NCBI GenBank assembly: GCA_030159075.1
Contig: BROG01000560.1
Coordinates: 248,001-312,000, forward strand
Source: Atrina japonica
Lineage: Eukaryota > Mollusca > Bivalvia > Pterioida > Pinnidae
DNA: 64,000 nt
Direction of reading: 5' to 3'
A model generated the notes under the pieces. It had not been told where the DNA came from. It saw nothing but the letters and a program-made list of their open reading frames with translations, and did not search any database. Position numbers and translations under genes: made by a program. How positions within the stretch are numbered: position 1 is the first letter of the stretch; each line of letters opens with the position of its first letter. Of this stretch, positions 12,961 to 24,594 are shown piece by piece.

Positions 12961-13490
12961 CATGATTCCATGGTAGTATCATGGCGGACTGTGTAAAAAG
13001 TTAGCTAAATACTTAAACTTAAAAAAAACAACAACAACAACAACAATGTTCTCAAATGATGACTCTAAAACCTGACCTAAAACAAAAAGTAATATGCATA
13101 CTTGTATTTTCAGAATCAATAATGTCTCTTGTACTAATAACGAAAAAAAATCCAATTTGTCAGCTACAGTCATTGTTCGCTTTCCATTATTTTCAAGCAA
13201 AATGAGTGCCGGTCTGTCTTTCACCAATGGTAAGCACCGCTAGACATGATTGTGTAACTTGGACATATATCAATGTGTGTCATCGATTCTAAATAGGTTG
13301 CCGAAACACTAGCCTGTTCATATGTGTTATCCGAGAACCAGTCAGATCAGAGTAATTTGGACACGACAATTTACATGTGTTATCTGGAAATCTGTAGATT
13401 TTGTCCAGACACATATCAACTTACTTAATTATGTAATTTTGATATGTATTAGTTTACACGTGCTATCATCAGATCTGTCAATTCACATGT
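12961..13490. other. No gene recognised
   Basis: Contains an (AAC)n patch at about 13027-13045. The overlapping minus frame shows no domain. Confidence 0.5.
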
Positions 13491-13833
13491 GATATCTGGA
13501 CATCTGTCAGCTGACGTTCCTCGCTTGGTCACGTGTCTGCTATTAGTGATATCTGAACATTTATCAGCTAACATTCGCATTTTGTCTCGTGTCTGTTATT
13601 ACCGATATCTGGACATCTGTCCGCTTACGTTCGTCATTTTGCCACGTGTCTGTTATAAGCGATATCTGGACATCTGTCAGCTAACGTTGGTCATTTTGTC
13701 ACGTGTCTGTTATAAGCGTTGTCTGGACATCTGTCAGCTTACGTTCGTCATTTTGTCACGTGTCTGTTATTAGCGATATCTGGACATCTATCAGCTTACG
13801 TTCGTCATTTGGTCACGTGTTTGATATTAGTGA
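13491..13833. repeat. 57-bp minisatellite, six copies
   Basis: Units start GATATCTGGACATCTGTCAG at 13491, 13548, 13605, 13662, 13719 and 13776, each with TTTTGTCACGTGTCTGTTAT. As 57 is a multiple of three, the array yields a spurious 94-residue frame. Each unit keeps CACGTG or a near match. Confidence 0.95.
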
Positions 13834-15167
13834 TATATACATAAGTATGATGTGACTGTATCGCCGGAGCTTGTTGTATGCATTATTACATTTCCATGCA
13901 GTATCATTCCTCACTTCGTTTCGATATCTTCAGTACTTTGATTGCTACTTGATTATTGAGTTTAGTTTTATGAAATGTAAGGCAAAATAAAATACAAATA
14001 CAGTTTGTGCTTCTCTTGAAAAAAAAAATGTTTTCGAAGCATGATGATTTCGGCACATCAATTTGCAGTTATATTAATCGGCTGTTGTCAGTTAATAATG
14101 AATTGTTAGTTGTCACATTCTTCTTTTGTGGATATCTATACACATCAATCAATAGGGGAAACATTAATTTCTCCTGGACATGAGATTAATGGCTTGAAGA
14201 AATCACTATATCGACATCTCAATGATGCAGAGGAAAAAAAACCAGAAAAATAGTTCAAAACAAACAAATTGTTTTTTTATAAAAACTTGGACAGACGTAT
14301 TATACCGTATTACTAGGTTGGAATTTCTCTTGTCTTTACCGTAGGATCTATACAAACTGACCATGCAAAACCGGAAATTGAATTATTACGCCATCAATAT
14401 GCTAAGTTATCATTGACAATATACAAATATATCAACAGCAAATGAAAGGGGAAAAATAACAATTTCCCCTTTGACGAATAAGATAGAACAATCTGAATCC
14501 AAGTGCAGATTTCTTCAGTGTTCTGCCTCGTAATAGACGGTAAAGAACGTTGTCTCTCTTTGTTTAAATTTTACCCTGACTTTTGAGCACATTATCGTTA
14601 TCTCCGCTTGATCCTATGAATAAACATGTCGGTAAGATTACGTGAAATCTGGAAATTAAAACCGTTGATGTGCAAGACAAAGCCACACAATCCTGGACTA
14701 AGATTAAATTTGGATAATCGGTAAAACCATAAAACCGATAATAACTAAAATATATGCCTAAAACCACGGAACAGATTAACAGTACCGTTATTACATGGGT
14801 GTGTTGATGTAACAGGGGAGTCTTAAATATAAATGTAAGAGTCTGGTAGTTTTATCCGAGGATTTCCGGGGATTTGACCGCCAGATTCTTCAAAAGGGGA
14901 TTGGAATTCCATATCTACTCAATATAATCATGTTAAACGACCTTCCAAACTTCAGAAAACTGTAGAAGAGTAATATTTATCTACACAACCTATACTTCAG
15001 ACAAAATTCAAGAGTACGTCAGTGACGTCACAGGGCGTGCGAGGCGTATTTTCCCTGGTGAAAGATAGTATTTTCTCGCACCAACGACAGAGTTTTACCG
15101 TTTCTTTAGAGAGGATTATCATAATTTCCTTTTTTGAACCATAGTGTTAGCAAACCGTATGCATTAT
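13834..15167. other. No gene recognised
   Basis: Contains ACCGGAAATTG at 14369 with an ATTACGCCATC context like that at about 203-230, and a perfect CRE (TGACGTCA) at 15023 with nearby GGGCGTGCGAGGCG. Otherwise AT-rich. Confidence 0.5.
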
Positions 15168-15315
15168 ACAAATGGAACATCTTTATTTACAATTTTAACC
15201 TAGTATTATACCGGAAGAACAAATGGAACAACTTTGTTTACAATGTTAGCCTAGTATTATACCGGAAGTACAAATGAAACAACTTTGTTTACCATTTTAG
15301 CCTAGTATTAAAACT
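15168..15315. repeat. Three tandem 51-bp units
   Basis: Units start ACAAATGGAACA near 15168, 15219 and 15270, and contain GCCTAGTATTATACCGGAAG. Two of the three keep CCGGAAG. Confidence 0.9.
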
Positions 15316-15582
15316 CTTTATGTGACAAACGAAATTCGATTCTCGGGAAACACTGAGTGTGTTTATAGCTACCAATACAGCATGATAAAACGTAGTCCAA
15401 GTGACAACCATATACATTGCCCAACCGGAAATGTATTACACCGGAAGTGTGGTGGTAGTAATTATTAGTTCAGTGCACGTCACGTAAAAGTAATTTGTAT
15501 TAACTTTTTGTAGCTGTTGTATTGGGCATTAAAGGGACATTAGCTGTGAGTTTTTTTTTTAGATTTTTCCTTCCTTTTTTAC

Positions 15583-15812
15583 TATAGGTCTACGAACATA
15601 ATAAGGCACATCCGGAATCTGTTAAAAAGCAAAACATACTGTCTATTTTCTAAAAGTAGGTTGAACGGATAAAACATTTTGCCTTGCATGGATTCCATGC
15701 ACTACTGTAGCTCTAATATCAATGTGCCGCCAGGTAGGCTGTCCGCCCTGTTATAGTCTGATCTTGACTCGTTGTGTTTATAAACATGTGCCAATTTACT
15801 TTGGTGGATCTG
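15583..15812. mobile_element. GTCTACCAAGG MITE family, copy E (diverged)
   Basis: Starts TATAGGTCTACGAACATAAT and ends CATGTGCCAATTTACTTTGG then TGGATC. The interior GCCTTGCATGGATTCCATGC and GACTCGTTGTGTTTATAAAC match copy A. Confidence 0.75.
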
Positions 15813-16322
15813 TACTTAGATTGATATACAATAACAAATAAGATATATTTACAGGCATAAAAAAACTCTTAAAATTTCTATATATTTTGTGAAAATTGCT
15901 TGAGAAACACGGGTCTGAGACTTTATCGATTGTAATTGATCAACCCGATCATACTATTTGTATATGTTTTTGGCTATTACCACGCTGGACGTGATCTTAT
16001 TTTGACACAATATACAGGAATATATAAGATGTTGTATGCCTGTGTATAGCTCTTATTTGTTGTTGTAGACCCAGTACAAGTAGTTAAAGTAGAAAACATC
16101 AAAATCATTTTGGGAGGAAACGTAGCTAATAAAATTTAAATTATTATATTTTTTCTATACATATACTTCGTTATTGTACATTAATATTTTCATTATATTG
16201 TTAAACAAAGGATTATTACAGTTACCTATCATGTAGCAACTTCATTGTAGCGTTGCATTTCCCTGTATTATAAAAATGATCGGTAGATAGATTAAAGATT
16301 TCTAAGTAAATGAAAACTAACG
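15813..16322. other. No gene recognised
   Basis: AT-rich. 15860-15960 shares AAATTTCTATATATTTTGTG and TGAAAATTGCTTGA with 29320-29355, a short dispersed repeat. Confidence 0.5.
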
Positions 16323-16553
16323 GTTTTGTACGCTTGACCACAAATGACGTTATTAAAGGGTTGTTGCCTTTTATTAATCATCAAATTTAAATAACAAAGG
16401 ACGAGTTCCGGGTTTCTCTGATAGCTCGAATTCATTCAAACTTTTCGTCTATTGAATTCAAGATTTGAGAGAAACCCGGAATTTGTCACTTGGTGACGTA
16501 ATATAAGGTATCAACCCTTTAAAGACGTCATTAGTGGTCAAACGTACATAAAC
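16323..16553. mobile_element. Palindromic MITE, 231 bp
   Basis: The left arm GTACGCTTGACCACAAATGA, then ATTAAAGGGTTGTTGCCTT, is mirrored by AACCCTTTAAAGACGTCATT and AGTGGTCAAACGTAC. The inner arms are CCGGGTTTCTCT and AGAGAAACCCGG. Confidence 0.8.
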
Positions 16554-16689
16554 AGTCTATCTAAGGTATACTATGTATCGTTTAGTTCTACGCTGACATT
16601 AAAAATATTACCCAATAGCTCAAGTATTGTTTTTGCCATAACCATTTCCCAGCGACACATTTATAATTTAGCGAAATTCGGAATTCTTG

Positions 16690-16700
16690 GGGTTTTTTTT

Positions 16701-16734
<34 letters not shown>

Positions 16735-16780
16735 GCGGGGGGTATTTGTTTTTGTTTTGCTTTGTTTTGTTTTTGTACAA
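16690..16780. repeat. (TTTTG)n low-complexity tract
   Basis: TTTTGTTTTG pentamer runs interrupted by a GCGGGGGGT patch. Confidence 0.85.
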
Positions 16781-16984
16781 TGGACTTGTATTTATTCATA
16801 ATCAACGTAAATTAGCAATAATTAGGAAGATAATGAAGCTATACGGATACGTTAAATCATGTTCCCGCTAAAAGTCCCTCCACTATCGACTGTGCGCCAA
16901 GTACTAATGACGATGAATACAAACGGTGAACTAAATATTATTGCTGTAAGGTATTTCCAGTGTTTCTATTAATGGCTAAACGCA

Positions 16985-17205
16985 TTAACTCGAATAATTA
17001 CAGCGTCCTCTTTCGTCTTAAGTCATCCAGAGTCAATGAAGCGATCGTAGTGCGGAATATAACGACTGCATTATTCGGTTTGTACGCGCATGCGCTAAAA
17101 GGCGTAACTGTGGAATTCGCCGCATTCTTTTCGCGTTATTACGCCTTTTTATTTCCGTTATAATACTCCGTGTTATTACGCATTTATATGCATTATAGTG
17201 CGTGA
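16985..17205. repeat. Fragments related to the 9.7-kb and 12.3-kb foldback sequences
   Basis: AATAATTACAGCGTCCTCTT (16993) matches the duplication at 9.7 kb. CTAAAAGGCGTAACTG, then TCGCGTTATTACGCCTTTTT (17131), matches the iterons at 12.4-12.8 kb. Confidence 0.55.
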
Positions 17206-18416
17206 TTACACCAGATTCTTTATATAAATTAAGTCTCTCACATCTGTGTAATTATATGTACAATTAGTGGTTTAACATCGATAGACGTCAGCCATAAAAC
17301 TTCCGAGGGTACTAACCTTCGTATAATGCATGGATTTGAGGTAAACAGACAACATAGCCGTGGTTTTTTTGTTTTTTTTTGTGTATGTGTGCATAAGTAA
17401 CTCAAAATAGCTGTTCAAATACGTGAAAAGTGCACTTATATGTTATGTTGAGACATGTTTTTGTATTTCTGTATTTACCATATATCAAGTGTAACAATAT
17501 GAGGTACGGGAGGTAATACTTTATACGAAATTATATAAATGATGAAATTGGTGTGCCTTGGAATAATAAATGTCGTGTACATACATATAATTTGGAAATA
17601 CGGGAAGCTAAATTAAGTGATTTTGTAATTCGGCTAAATAAATAGTTGACAGTTATTTAGGTATAATTATGAAAGTGAATAATAGAAATTCCAAATTCCA
17701 AATTGAAATCAGCCTTGATATTTAAATATACTGTTTCGGATAATCAACTTGTCAATACTTTCACAAATTAGAGTATCAATTGCAGCTGCAAAGTTAAAAA
17801 TGTCAACATCTGTCATTACCATCCTTGGTAAACAAGTTTTGATTGCAATGTTAAATAATATAATGTAAAAAGGTTACTAAAGGTTTTAACAGATTTTGAT
17901 AAAACAAGCGCCAGTTTTCCTCCGATTGTATGTTGCACAGATGTATGGAGAAGCTTCTGGAACTTTGGTGTTTTGCGTTGGTTGAATTTACAAATCATAT
18001 AAAAGCATCAAGGTTTCAAAAGCGGGGGAGAGACCGATTTGAGAGCGAAAGAGAGAACACCAATACTCTCTATTACATTGTTACCAATGCTGCATCTCTA
18101 AATAAAAGACTATACGATCAACGACTGTTATTGGTATCTGTTCAAGTTTGAGAAGGTTACACAAGTAAGACTTGTTTCGTCAATACAACATTTGGTAATG
18201 ACATTGAATTATCTGATCAACACTTGAAATCACCTGTGAAAATTATTGACAAAGATACACAACCAAAACGGGGACGGAGTCTTCAACATCTTGGGGCCGT
18301 TTTATGAAAAGTCCCAAATCTTTGGACAAACTTACGACTTGCAACTGATTAGGGACCTGTGACTTTACGACCGAATCCAGTTCTTTCTTTTGGACTACTC
18401 CCTGAAAATGCATAGT
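17206..18416. other. No gene recognised
   Basis: AT-rich. The frame at 17930-18151 and its antisense partner show no recognisable domain. Confidence 0.5.
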
Positions 18417-18642
18417 ACAGGTCTACCAAGGTAAACTGGCACGTGTTTACAAACACAACGAGTCTAAATCAAATCATAACAGGGGTGACAAGTTACTTGT
18501 CGTCACAAAGTATTAGAGATTCAGTAATGCATGAGTCCGTGCAAGGCAATATGTTTGACCAGTACAACCTATTTTTCGAAAGTAGACCGTATTGTTTTCG
18601 TTTTGACTGAACGAGGATGTGCCACCTTTTACCTTGGTACAC
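18417..18642. mobile_element. GTCTACCAAGG MITE family, copy B (reverse orientation)
   Basis: Starts ACAGGTCTACCAAGGTAAAC and ends TTTTACCTTGGTACACCT. The interior order is the complement of copy A (AACACAACGAGTCTAAATCA, GTGACAAGTTACTTGTCGTC). Confidence 0.85.
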
Positions 18643-18729
18643 CTTTTTACCATGATAGTCTTGTAGATTCGCGACTTCTTGAATACAAGGACACTCCGTC
18701 CTTGAATCGCATTGGCCGGCGGATTTAAT

Positions 18730-18820
18730 ATAGGTACATGTCTACCAAAGCTATATATAGTGACGCATCTGGGATCTGGGAAACTGTTGTGCCAGTTTAT
18801 ATCGGTAGACCTATACTAAG
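18730..18820. mobile_element. GTCTACCAAGG MITE family, short internally deleted copy G
   Basis: The ends ATAGGTACATGTCTACCAAA and TTATATCGGTAGACCTATAC match the family termini, but only about 40 bp remain between them. Confidence 0.6.
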
Positions 18821-19049
18821 ACATGTTATGCTTGCATTTAAATTTGAGAATATTGATAACACGGGACAGGTGTTCGGATTTACTATCGGCATTATGATAT
18901 GACATGCATGTGATATATCTGTTGTGTGTGTAAGCACTTACATGTTTATCGGGATGTTACGTCAAATGTATTTATAAACATCATAGGTCAACTGGTGTGT
19001 TGATTTTGTAAAGTTGTTGGGACATGTAGGCTTATATAGTTCAGTTATT

Positions 19050-19380
19050 GACTATTCCTAAAAACTGTCGACTAGTCCTATAGATTGTCGACTAGTCCTA
19101 CAGGCTGTGGACTAGTCCTAAAGATTGTCGACAAGTCCTATATATTTTCGACTAGTCCTATAGGTTGTCGACTAGTCCTACAGGCTGTGGACTAGTCCTA
19201 AAGATTGTCGACAAGTCCTATAGATTTTCGACTTGTCCTATAGGTTGTCGACTAGTCCTACAGACTGCTGTGGTCCCTAAAGAGTCCAAGTCCTAAAGAT
19301 TGTCGACAAGTCCTATATATTTTCGACAAGTCCTATATATTTTCGACTAGTCCTATAGGTTGTCGACTAGTCCTATGGAT
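19050..19380. repeat. 20-bp minisatellite, GTCGACTAGTCCTATAGRTT, about 16 copies
   Basis: The unit joins GTCGAC and ACTAGT in most copies. Variants have CAGGCTGTGG or TATATTTTCG in place of TAGATTGTCG. A longer pattern of about 120 bp (CAGGCTGTGGACTAGTCCTA at both 19099 and 19179-19200) suggests local reduplication. Confidence 0.93.
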
Positions 19381-20325
19381 TCGTGACTTTCGGAATGAAT
19401 GGCGATATGAGTTGTCGTAGATGAAAAAAAAATACATACCCATTTTATGTAATATTTCATCTCGTATATATCCCAAAGAGACCATCTGGTGATTAGAATA
19501 ACAAATGCATGCGTATAATTGCCCCAAACTTGCCAAACATAACCCGTATTATTAGTTTGATATCATTCTGGCCATTGCACATTAACTTAGGTAATTCTTA
19601 CGAAGATTACCGAATGTCCAATAACGATGTGCTATTATATATTCTATTCTTGTTACCCTTTGCGTTTTTTCTCGTACATCGTCATTCCATACCTAAATCA
19701 GGCAAAGTTGGTCTTTTCCGTCGTCTCAAAACACCCATTTCTGAAATTGTCCACGTGCCGGGTATATCGGGTGATCTCGACCCATTTTAACTCGTCCCAT
19801 CGCATACTCCGCTTTATCATTCTTGACAAACATGAACTGCCCAACTCCACCGGACATGACGGCATGATTTTAAGACATGAGGTACGCATAATTTTCAGTT
19901 ATACTGTTTAGATTTTGGCAATGTCAGCATTCATTTCAGGGTAACATTAAAGACTGGAAAGATTTCTTTTAGTGACCTGATATTTTTATTTATATATTGA
20001 TTCGATTTGTTTCAGGTGTTTAAAATAACGTTGAAAAGCACATATCTCACATAATACATGTACTTTCCAATAAAAATCACGTCCTGAAAGTAAATATAAA
20101 ACATATGCACACATTTTATCATATTCTCGTCTAAATGTCATGGGACAAAAATCATCATTGTAACAGCTTATATCACTTTAAATCACCATATCCTTGTAGA
20201 TGGCGTTTGTGTCCGTGCTTCTGTGATTTAGCTTGAAAATTTTGCTTTCGTTGTAAATTTACCTTTTTATCTAAGGCGAAAATTAAACGAGAGCGAACAT
20301 TTCGAGGTATACAGTATGTGATCTG
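19381..20325. other. No gene established
   Basis: Overlapping frames at 19509-19911 (for example ENDING HVPGISGDLDPF, and FNSSHRILRFIILDKHE in another frame) look slightly protein-like. I could not identify a family or a supported splice structure. Confidence 0.35.
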
Positions 20326-20542
20326 TATAGGTGTACCAAGGTAAAGTGGCACATCCTGGTTCAGTCAGAAAGCAAAACAATAGATCTACTTTGCAAAAAT
20401 AGGATGTACAGGTAAAACATATTGCCTTGCACTGACTCCATTCATTACTGAATCTCTATTACTTTTGTGACGACAAGTAGCTTGTCATTCCCGTTATGAT
20501 TTGATTTAGACTCGTTGTGTTTGTAAACAAGTGCCAATTTAC
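20326..20542. mobile_element. GTCTACCAAGG MITE family, copy C
   Basis: Starts TATAGGTGTACCAAGGTAAA and ends AAGTGCCAATTTAC. The interior matches copy A closely (GACGACAAGTAGCTTGTCAT). Confidence 0.85.
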
Positions 20543-20620
20543 AGGTCTACCAAGGTACATGTCTACCAAGGTAAATTGGCACATGTTTACAAACACAATG
20601 AATCTAAATCATATCATAAC
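20543..20620. mobile_element. GTCTACCAAGG MITE family, truncated copy D abutting C
   Basis: Two successive termini (AGGTCTACCAAGGTACATGT and CTACCAAGGTAAATTGGCAC), then AACACAATGAATCTAAATCA, in the orientation of copy B. Truncated after about 60 bp. Confidence 0.75.
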
Positions 20621-20780
20621 CAAAGTATCGGTGCAAATTTGCGACACCTCAGCTAAGGGTTGATGTTACTAAGATTAAATCAATTACATTGCAGCAGCAG
20701 GTATCTAAGCAAATAGGGACATCTCTCTCAGCAGAAATAATTTTTGTTGGCCAACAGATGTGTAGTAAATAATCACGAAT

Positions 20781-20960
20781 CTGTACGGTTCTGCCAAGAT
20801 AAATTGACACATGTTTAGAAACGCTGCAAGTCAAATTTAAGTCATAACATGGGTGACGGCAACGGTTTCGTTACAAAAATATTAGAGCTACATGGAATCA
20901 GAGACAGGTAAAATGTTTTACCTGTACGCCAATGTTTTGGGGAATAGAGAGTGTTGTTTT
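20781..20960. mobile_element. GTCTACCAAGG MITE family, diverged copy F
   Basis: CGGTTCTGCCAAGATAAATT, then GACACATGTTTAGAAACGC and GGTGACGGCAACGG, correspond to the order in copy B. The far terminus is lost. Confidence 0.6.
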
Positions 20961-21608
20961 GGTTTTATCTTGTAAGACCGGAAATGTTAGCATTAAGGAG
21001 GTCCATATTTTACGCGTTGACTTTCCCTGATTTTACACAGAGTTTGATATATACAAGTGCTTTACCTTGTTTTACTTTCTGAAATGTTGAGTTCATTGTC
21101 CCAACGTAGTCGTTGAACAAGGCTTTAAAAAAATATGATAAGCCGTTGAACTTTACGTGTATTTTTGCAACACATGTTTGAAACTTAAACTTCAGTGAAT
21201 CCCAAAATGACTTTAAAAATGCCAGTTTCTGTAATTTTACTGTGCTATCTTAATTTAACGTGTAGAGTTAAATTTCTCTTTTTATCATGAAATTGACACC
21301 AGAGAACTTTCAAATACAGGTAATGCTATCAACTTATTCCGAAATGTAATTGGTTAAGAAATCCACGTTGAGAACAGGAACAAATTTAATGTCACGCTCA
21401 AGTTCCGTGATTCTTCGGGTCGTGATGTCCTTGACAAGCGATTTCAATATTTGACTTCCTCTACCGACTTCCGGTTTTAATTAGATACACTATTTACACT
21501 GAGAATAATACAATCTAACACCACTTCGAGGAAGGGGTGGTGAATTCTCATTCTGAGTACACGAAATTTTGTTGTCTCTGACGAGGATTGTGTAGACAAA
21601 CACAATTT
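20961..21608. other. No gene recognised
   Basis: AT-rich. GACTTCCGGTTTT near 21470 is a reverse ETS-like word. Confidence 0.5.
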
Positions 21609-21741
21609 TGTGCATGAGGATTGAGATTTCACAGTCCCTCCCTCAAAAGGGATGTTTAATTCTTTTCACTCAAAATTGTGCATGAGGATTGAGATTTCAC
21701 AATCCCTTCCTCAAAAGGGATGTTTAATTCTTTTCACTCAC
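21609..21741. repeat. Two tandem 68-bp units
   Basis: TGTGCATGAGGATTGAGATT starts at 21609 and 21677, and both copies run through AAAAGGGATGTTTAATTCTT with one or two differences. Confidence 0.92.
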
Positions 21742-22379
21742 ATTGAAACAGTTATTTACGAGCGATCCTATCTATGTTTAAAAAAGTAGTTCCGACACTT
21801 CCGGGATGGGGTTATGGTGAAATAACATTTTCTCCGACATCTAAATTGGCAGACAATTTGGTCTTAAAGTGAGTGAATTTTACACCAGTGTTACATATAA
21901 CTCTTATCTCACTTACACAATATTTGTGCTCAAATCTTTCGCTCGCGAGAATCCCGCTCACTAGTGAGACACCGCGATTGGTCTAGCTAATGCGTCTCAC
22001 GTATGCAATTCATGTCTCGGGTATGCATTTCATGTCCTGGATGTGGAACTATGTTATCTTCCTTATGGGAAATATTTTTCAACAATTTTAATTTATATAC
22101 ATTGTATTTCGCAACCTTCTGACTCATGAAGCCAGCGTTCTGTAGTTTTGAACTCTGGCTAACATATCTAGGTCATCCGTCCAATAATAGATTTTAATCT
22201 TTTCCCAGCCGGTAACCTTCTTTCTTTGTGTGTTGTAGTAAACAGATGGTTGTAGTTAAATGCATTATGGCATCGTCGAAAACATAGAATAGCTGAGTAA
22301 TCGCACATGTGATGTTGATGAACACGTGTTGTGTGATACACCACATAAATTACGTTTTTATTTATTTTACACAGCTGTA
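21742..22379. other. No gene recognised
   Basis: GCGTCTCACGTATGCAATTC and TCGGGTATGCATTTCATGTC form a short diverged duplication near 21990-22040. The rest is unremarkable. Confidence 0.45.
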
Positions 22380-22660
22380 CCAAGCTTAACCAGTCGGTAG
22401 CGCTCTCGACTCTGGATCGTGAGATCGTGAGTTCGAGTCCCGCCGGCGGCAGGCTGGTTTCCTGTTTTTCGGATGATACGGTAAAAACTGGAGGTCCCGT
22501 GTCACAATAGGTGTCGGCACGTTAAAGAACCCTCACTGCTCAATGGCCGTAAGGGCCGAGCATAGGCCAAAATTTGAAGCCCTCACCGGCATTTGGTGTC
22601 GTCTCCATATGAGTGAAATATTCTTGAGTGGGACGTTAAACAACAATAAACATACTTAAA
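22380..22660 (+). mobile_element. tRNA-derived SINE, full-length-like copy
   Basis: The head has AACCAGTCGGTAGCGCTCTC (A-box region) and GAGTTCGAGTCCCGCC (B box). Then come body blocks TTAAAGAACCCTCACTGCTC and CATATGAGTGAAATATTCTT, and the tail GACGTTAAACAACAATAAAC. The same order occurs reversed at 43265-43540 and, more diverged, at 41870-42220. This is the arrangement of pol III SINEs as found in molluscs. Confidence 0.88.
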
Positions 22661-23423
22661 CCAAGCTTAACCCCGCCACACACACACACACACACACTAT
22701 TCATTAGCGATCAGAGCGATTAGTGATATCATCAATCAATTTATAACGTTAGGCTATGTAGCAGTGGAACAAGCGGGTTTTCTGGGTTCGATTCCGCTTA
22801 TCAGGATCTGAAGTCACCAGATTTACTAAGTACGTAAGCTCAATTATCTTTTCATGGTTTTACGGTAAAGACACACTGTAACTGAACATGTCATACAACT
22901 GTAAATGATAACGAGAATCATTGCTCATTTGAAGAAATGTTGAAAAAATGTAGTGTATAATCTACATCAATTTGGGGTACCATACTCGTGAGGAAAAGCG
23001 TGTTACCCCAAATTTTTATGTGAATGGTGGAAAATGATAAATGTGTTTCCCATTTATAGTCAGGTCCAGAATTTTTACAAACGACTATAGACAAGTAGTA
23101 AAACAAAACAAACTTAAGCTAGAGTATTGAATAAATTTGATGACTTTGGAGGCTTTGGGCTCTTGTCATACAATCAGATGTTTTTTTTAAGTGTCTCCTT
23201 ACATGAGACGGCAGTCACGTGTTTTTCAGATGAGTCTAAACCGAGACGCTAACGCCGCTTTGCCGCTACAAAGTAAGTTCAGTTATCCACAGTACGTTCG
23301 AAACATTCCATGGCATAGGTCATATTTTTGTGGCACATCACTGTTGACTTTCCGTACACGAAGGTAAATAGTCATTCATCACGGCTCATATAATAACAAT
23401 TACTCAAACATGTCAAGTACATA
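22661..23423. other. No gene; short (CA)n
   Basis: (CA)n at 22677-22697. Otherwise nothing recognised. Confidence 0.5.
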
Positions 23424-23601
23424 GCATAGGCGTCGGAAGCAAATTGAAAGTGGGGGGGCTAAACCAACTTAAAACACACACACGCCAGAAGTGGGGGGCT
23501 AAACCAACTTAAAACACACACACGCCAGAAACGTCTTGGGGGCTAAGCCCCAATTTTCAACACCTATGCCTATCTTTGCCCCCCGACTCCGACGCCTATG
23601 C
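23424..23601. mobile_element. MITE with ATAGGCGTCGG ends
   Basis: The left end GCATAGGCGTCGGAAGC is mirrored by GACTCCGACGCCTATGC. Inside, a ~43-bp segment is tandemly duplicated (GGGGGGCTAAACCAACTTAA, then ACACACACACGCCAGAA, twice), and CTAAGCCCCAATTTTCAACA sits near the right end. This type of GGCGTCGG terminus is widespread in marine invertebrate genomes. Confidence 0.75.
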
Positions 23602-23627
23602 ATAGCATGTAAGGTCTGTACTATTCG

Positions 23628-24130
23628 GTTCCACGTGTACATATCTTATATACGCGTAATCAAGTACTCGGTTCCACGTGTACACACCTATAGATAATTA
23701 TTCGGTTCCACGTGTACATATCTTTTATACGCGTAACTAACTACCGGGTTCCACGTGTACATATATTTTACGCATGTAGCTAACTATTCGGTTCCACGTG
23801 TACACATCTTTTATATGTGTAACCAACTATTTCGTTCCACGTGTACATATCCTTTACACGTGTAGCTTACTTTTCGGTTCTGTGTGTACATATCTTTTAT
23901 ACGTGTTACTAACTACATGTATTCGGTTCCACGTGTACATTTCTTTTAAACGTGTAACTAACTATTCCGTTCCACGTATATACATATCTTTTAAACATGT
24001 AACTAACAACTTGGTTCCACGTGTACATATCTTTTTAACGTGTAACAAGATCTATTCGGTTCCACGTGTAGATATACTAACTATTCGATTCCATGTGTAC
24101 ATATCTTTTATACATGTAACTATAATTATA
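23628..24130. repeat. Minisatellite with CACGTG core, about 12 copies of 35-50 bp
   Basis: The unit is TTCGGTTCCACGTGTACATA followed by TCTTTTATACGTGTAACTAA and CTA. Copies start near 23629, 23668, 23700, 23746, 23789, 23833 and onward. Most retain the palindrome CACGTG (E-box) plus a second ACGTGT or ACGCGT. Confidence 0.92.
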
Positions 24131-24594
24131 TGGCGTATATTTCACATTCATCCGAAGTTTGTTTAACACATGTGGCTGTCGTGTAATTACGTCACGGTGC
24201 GCGTAATACTACATTCTGAATCGGATCAATCGTGCTGCTATTAGATGATAACTTCTTGAGTAAGAATACGTAACGCTTATATGACGATATACTTATAGCA
24301 TGAACCAACTTAGACAATCTGACAGGCAATTATGTTTAATGTTCTCATGTAATTTATCATCGTCGTCAAAGTACATGATACCGCTCGCGGAGGTCCAGTG
24401 ATAAAACACTCGAACTTTCCGGATGTTTTTTTTTTTTTTGTAAATGACATCATACTTATTTTGAGTATTAAATCAAAATGAACGGCATTTCCATGAAATG
24501 TTCAATTGCAAAATGCTTGTAAAACTTCATTATATTCAAACTGATATTATCTCAATATCTTTTTTCAACCTCTCTCCCCTTACATCCACATTTA
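24131..24594. other. No gene recognised
   Basis: A poly(T) run at 24428-24439, otherwise nothing found. Confidence 0.5.

Noticed and set aside
13489..13773. 94-codon frame
   Set aside because: Translation of the 57-bp (19-codon) minisatellite.
22380..22460. A functional tRNA gene
   Set aside because: A and B boxes are present but no closing acceptor stem; the sequence continues into a conserved SINE body shared with two other loci.
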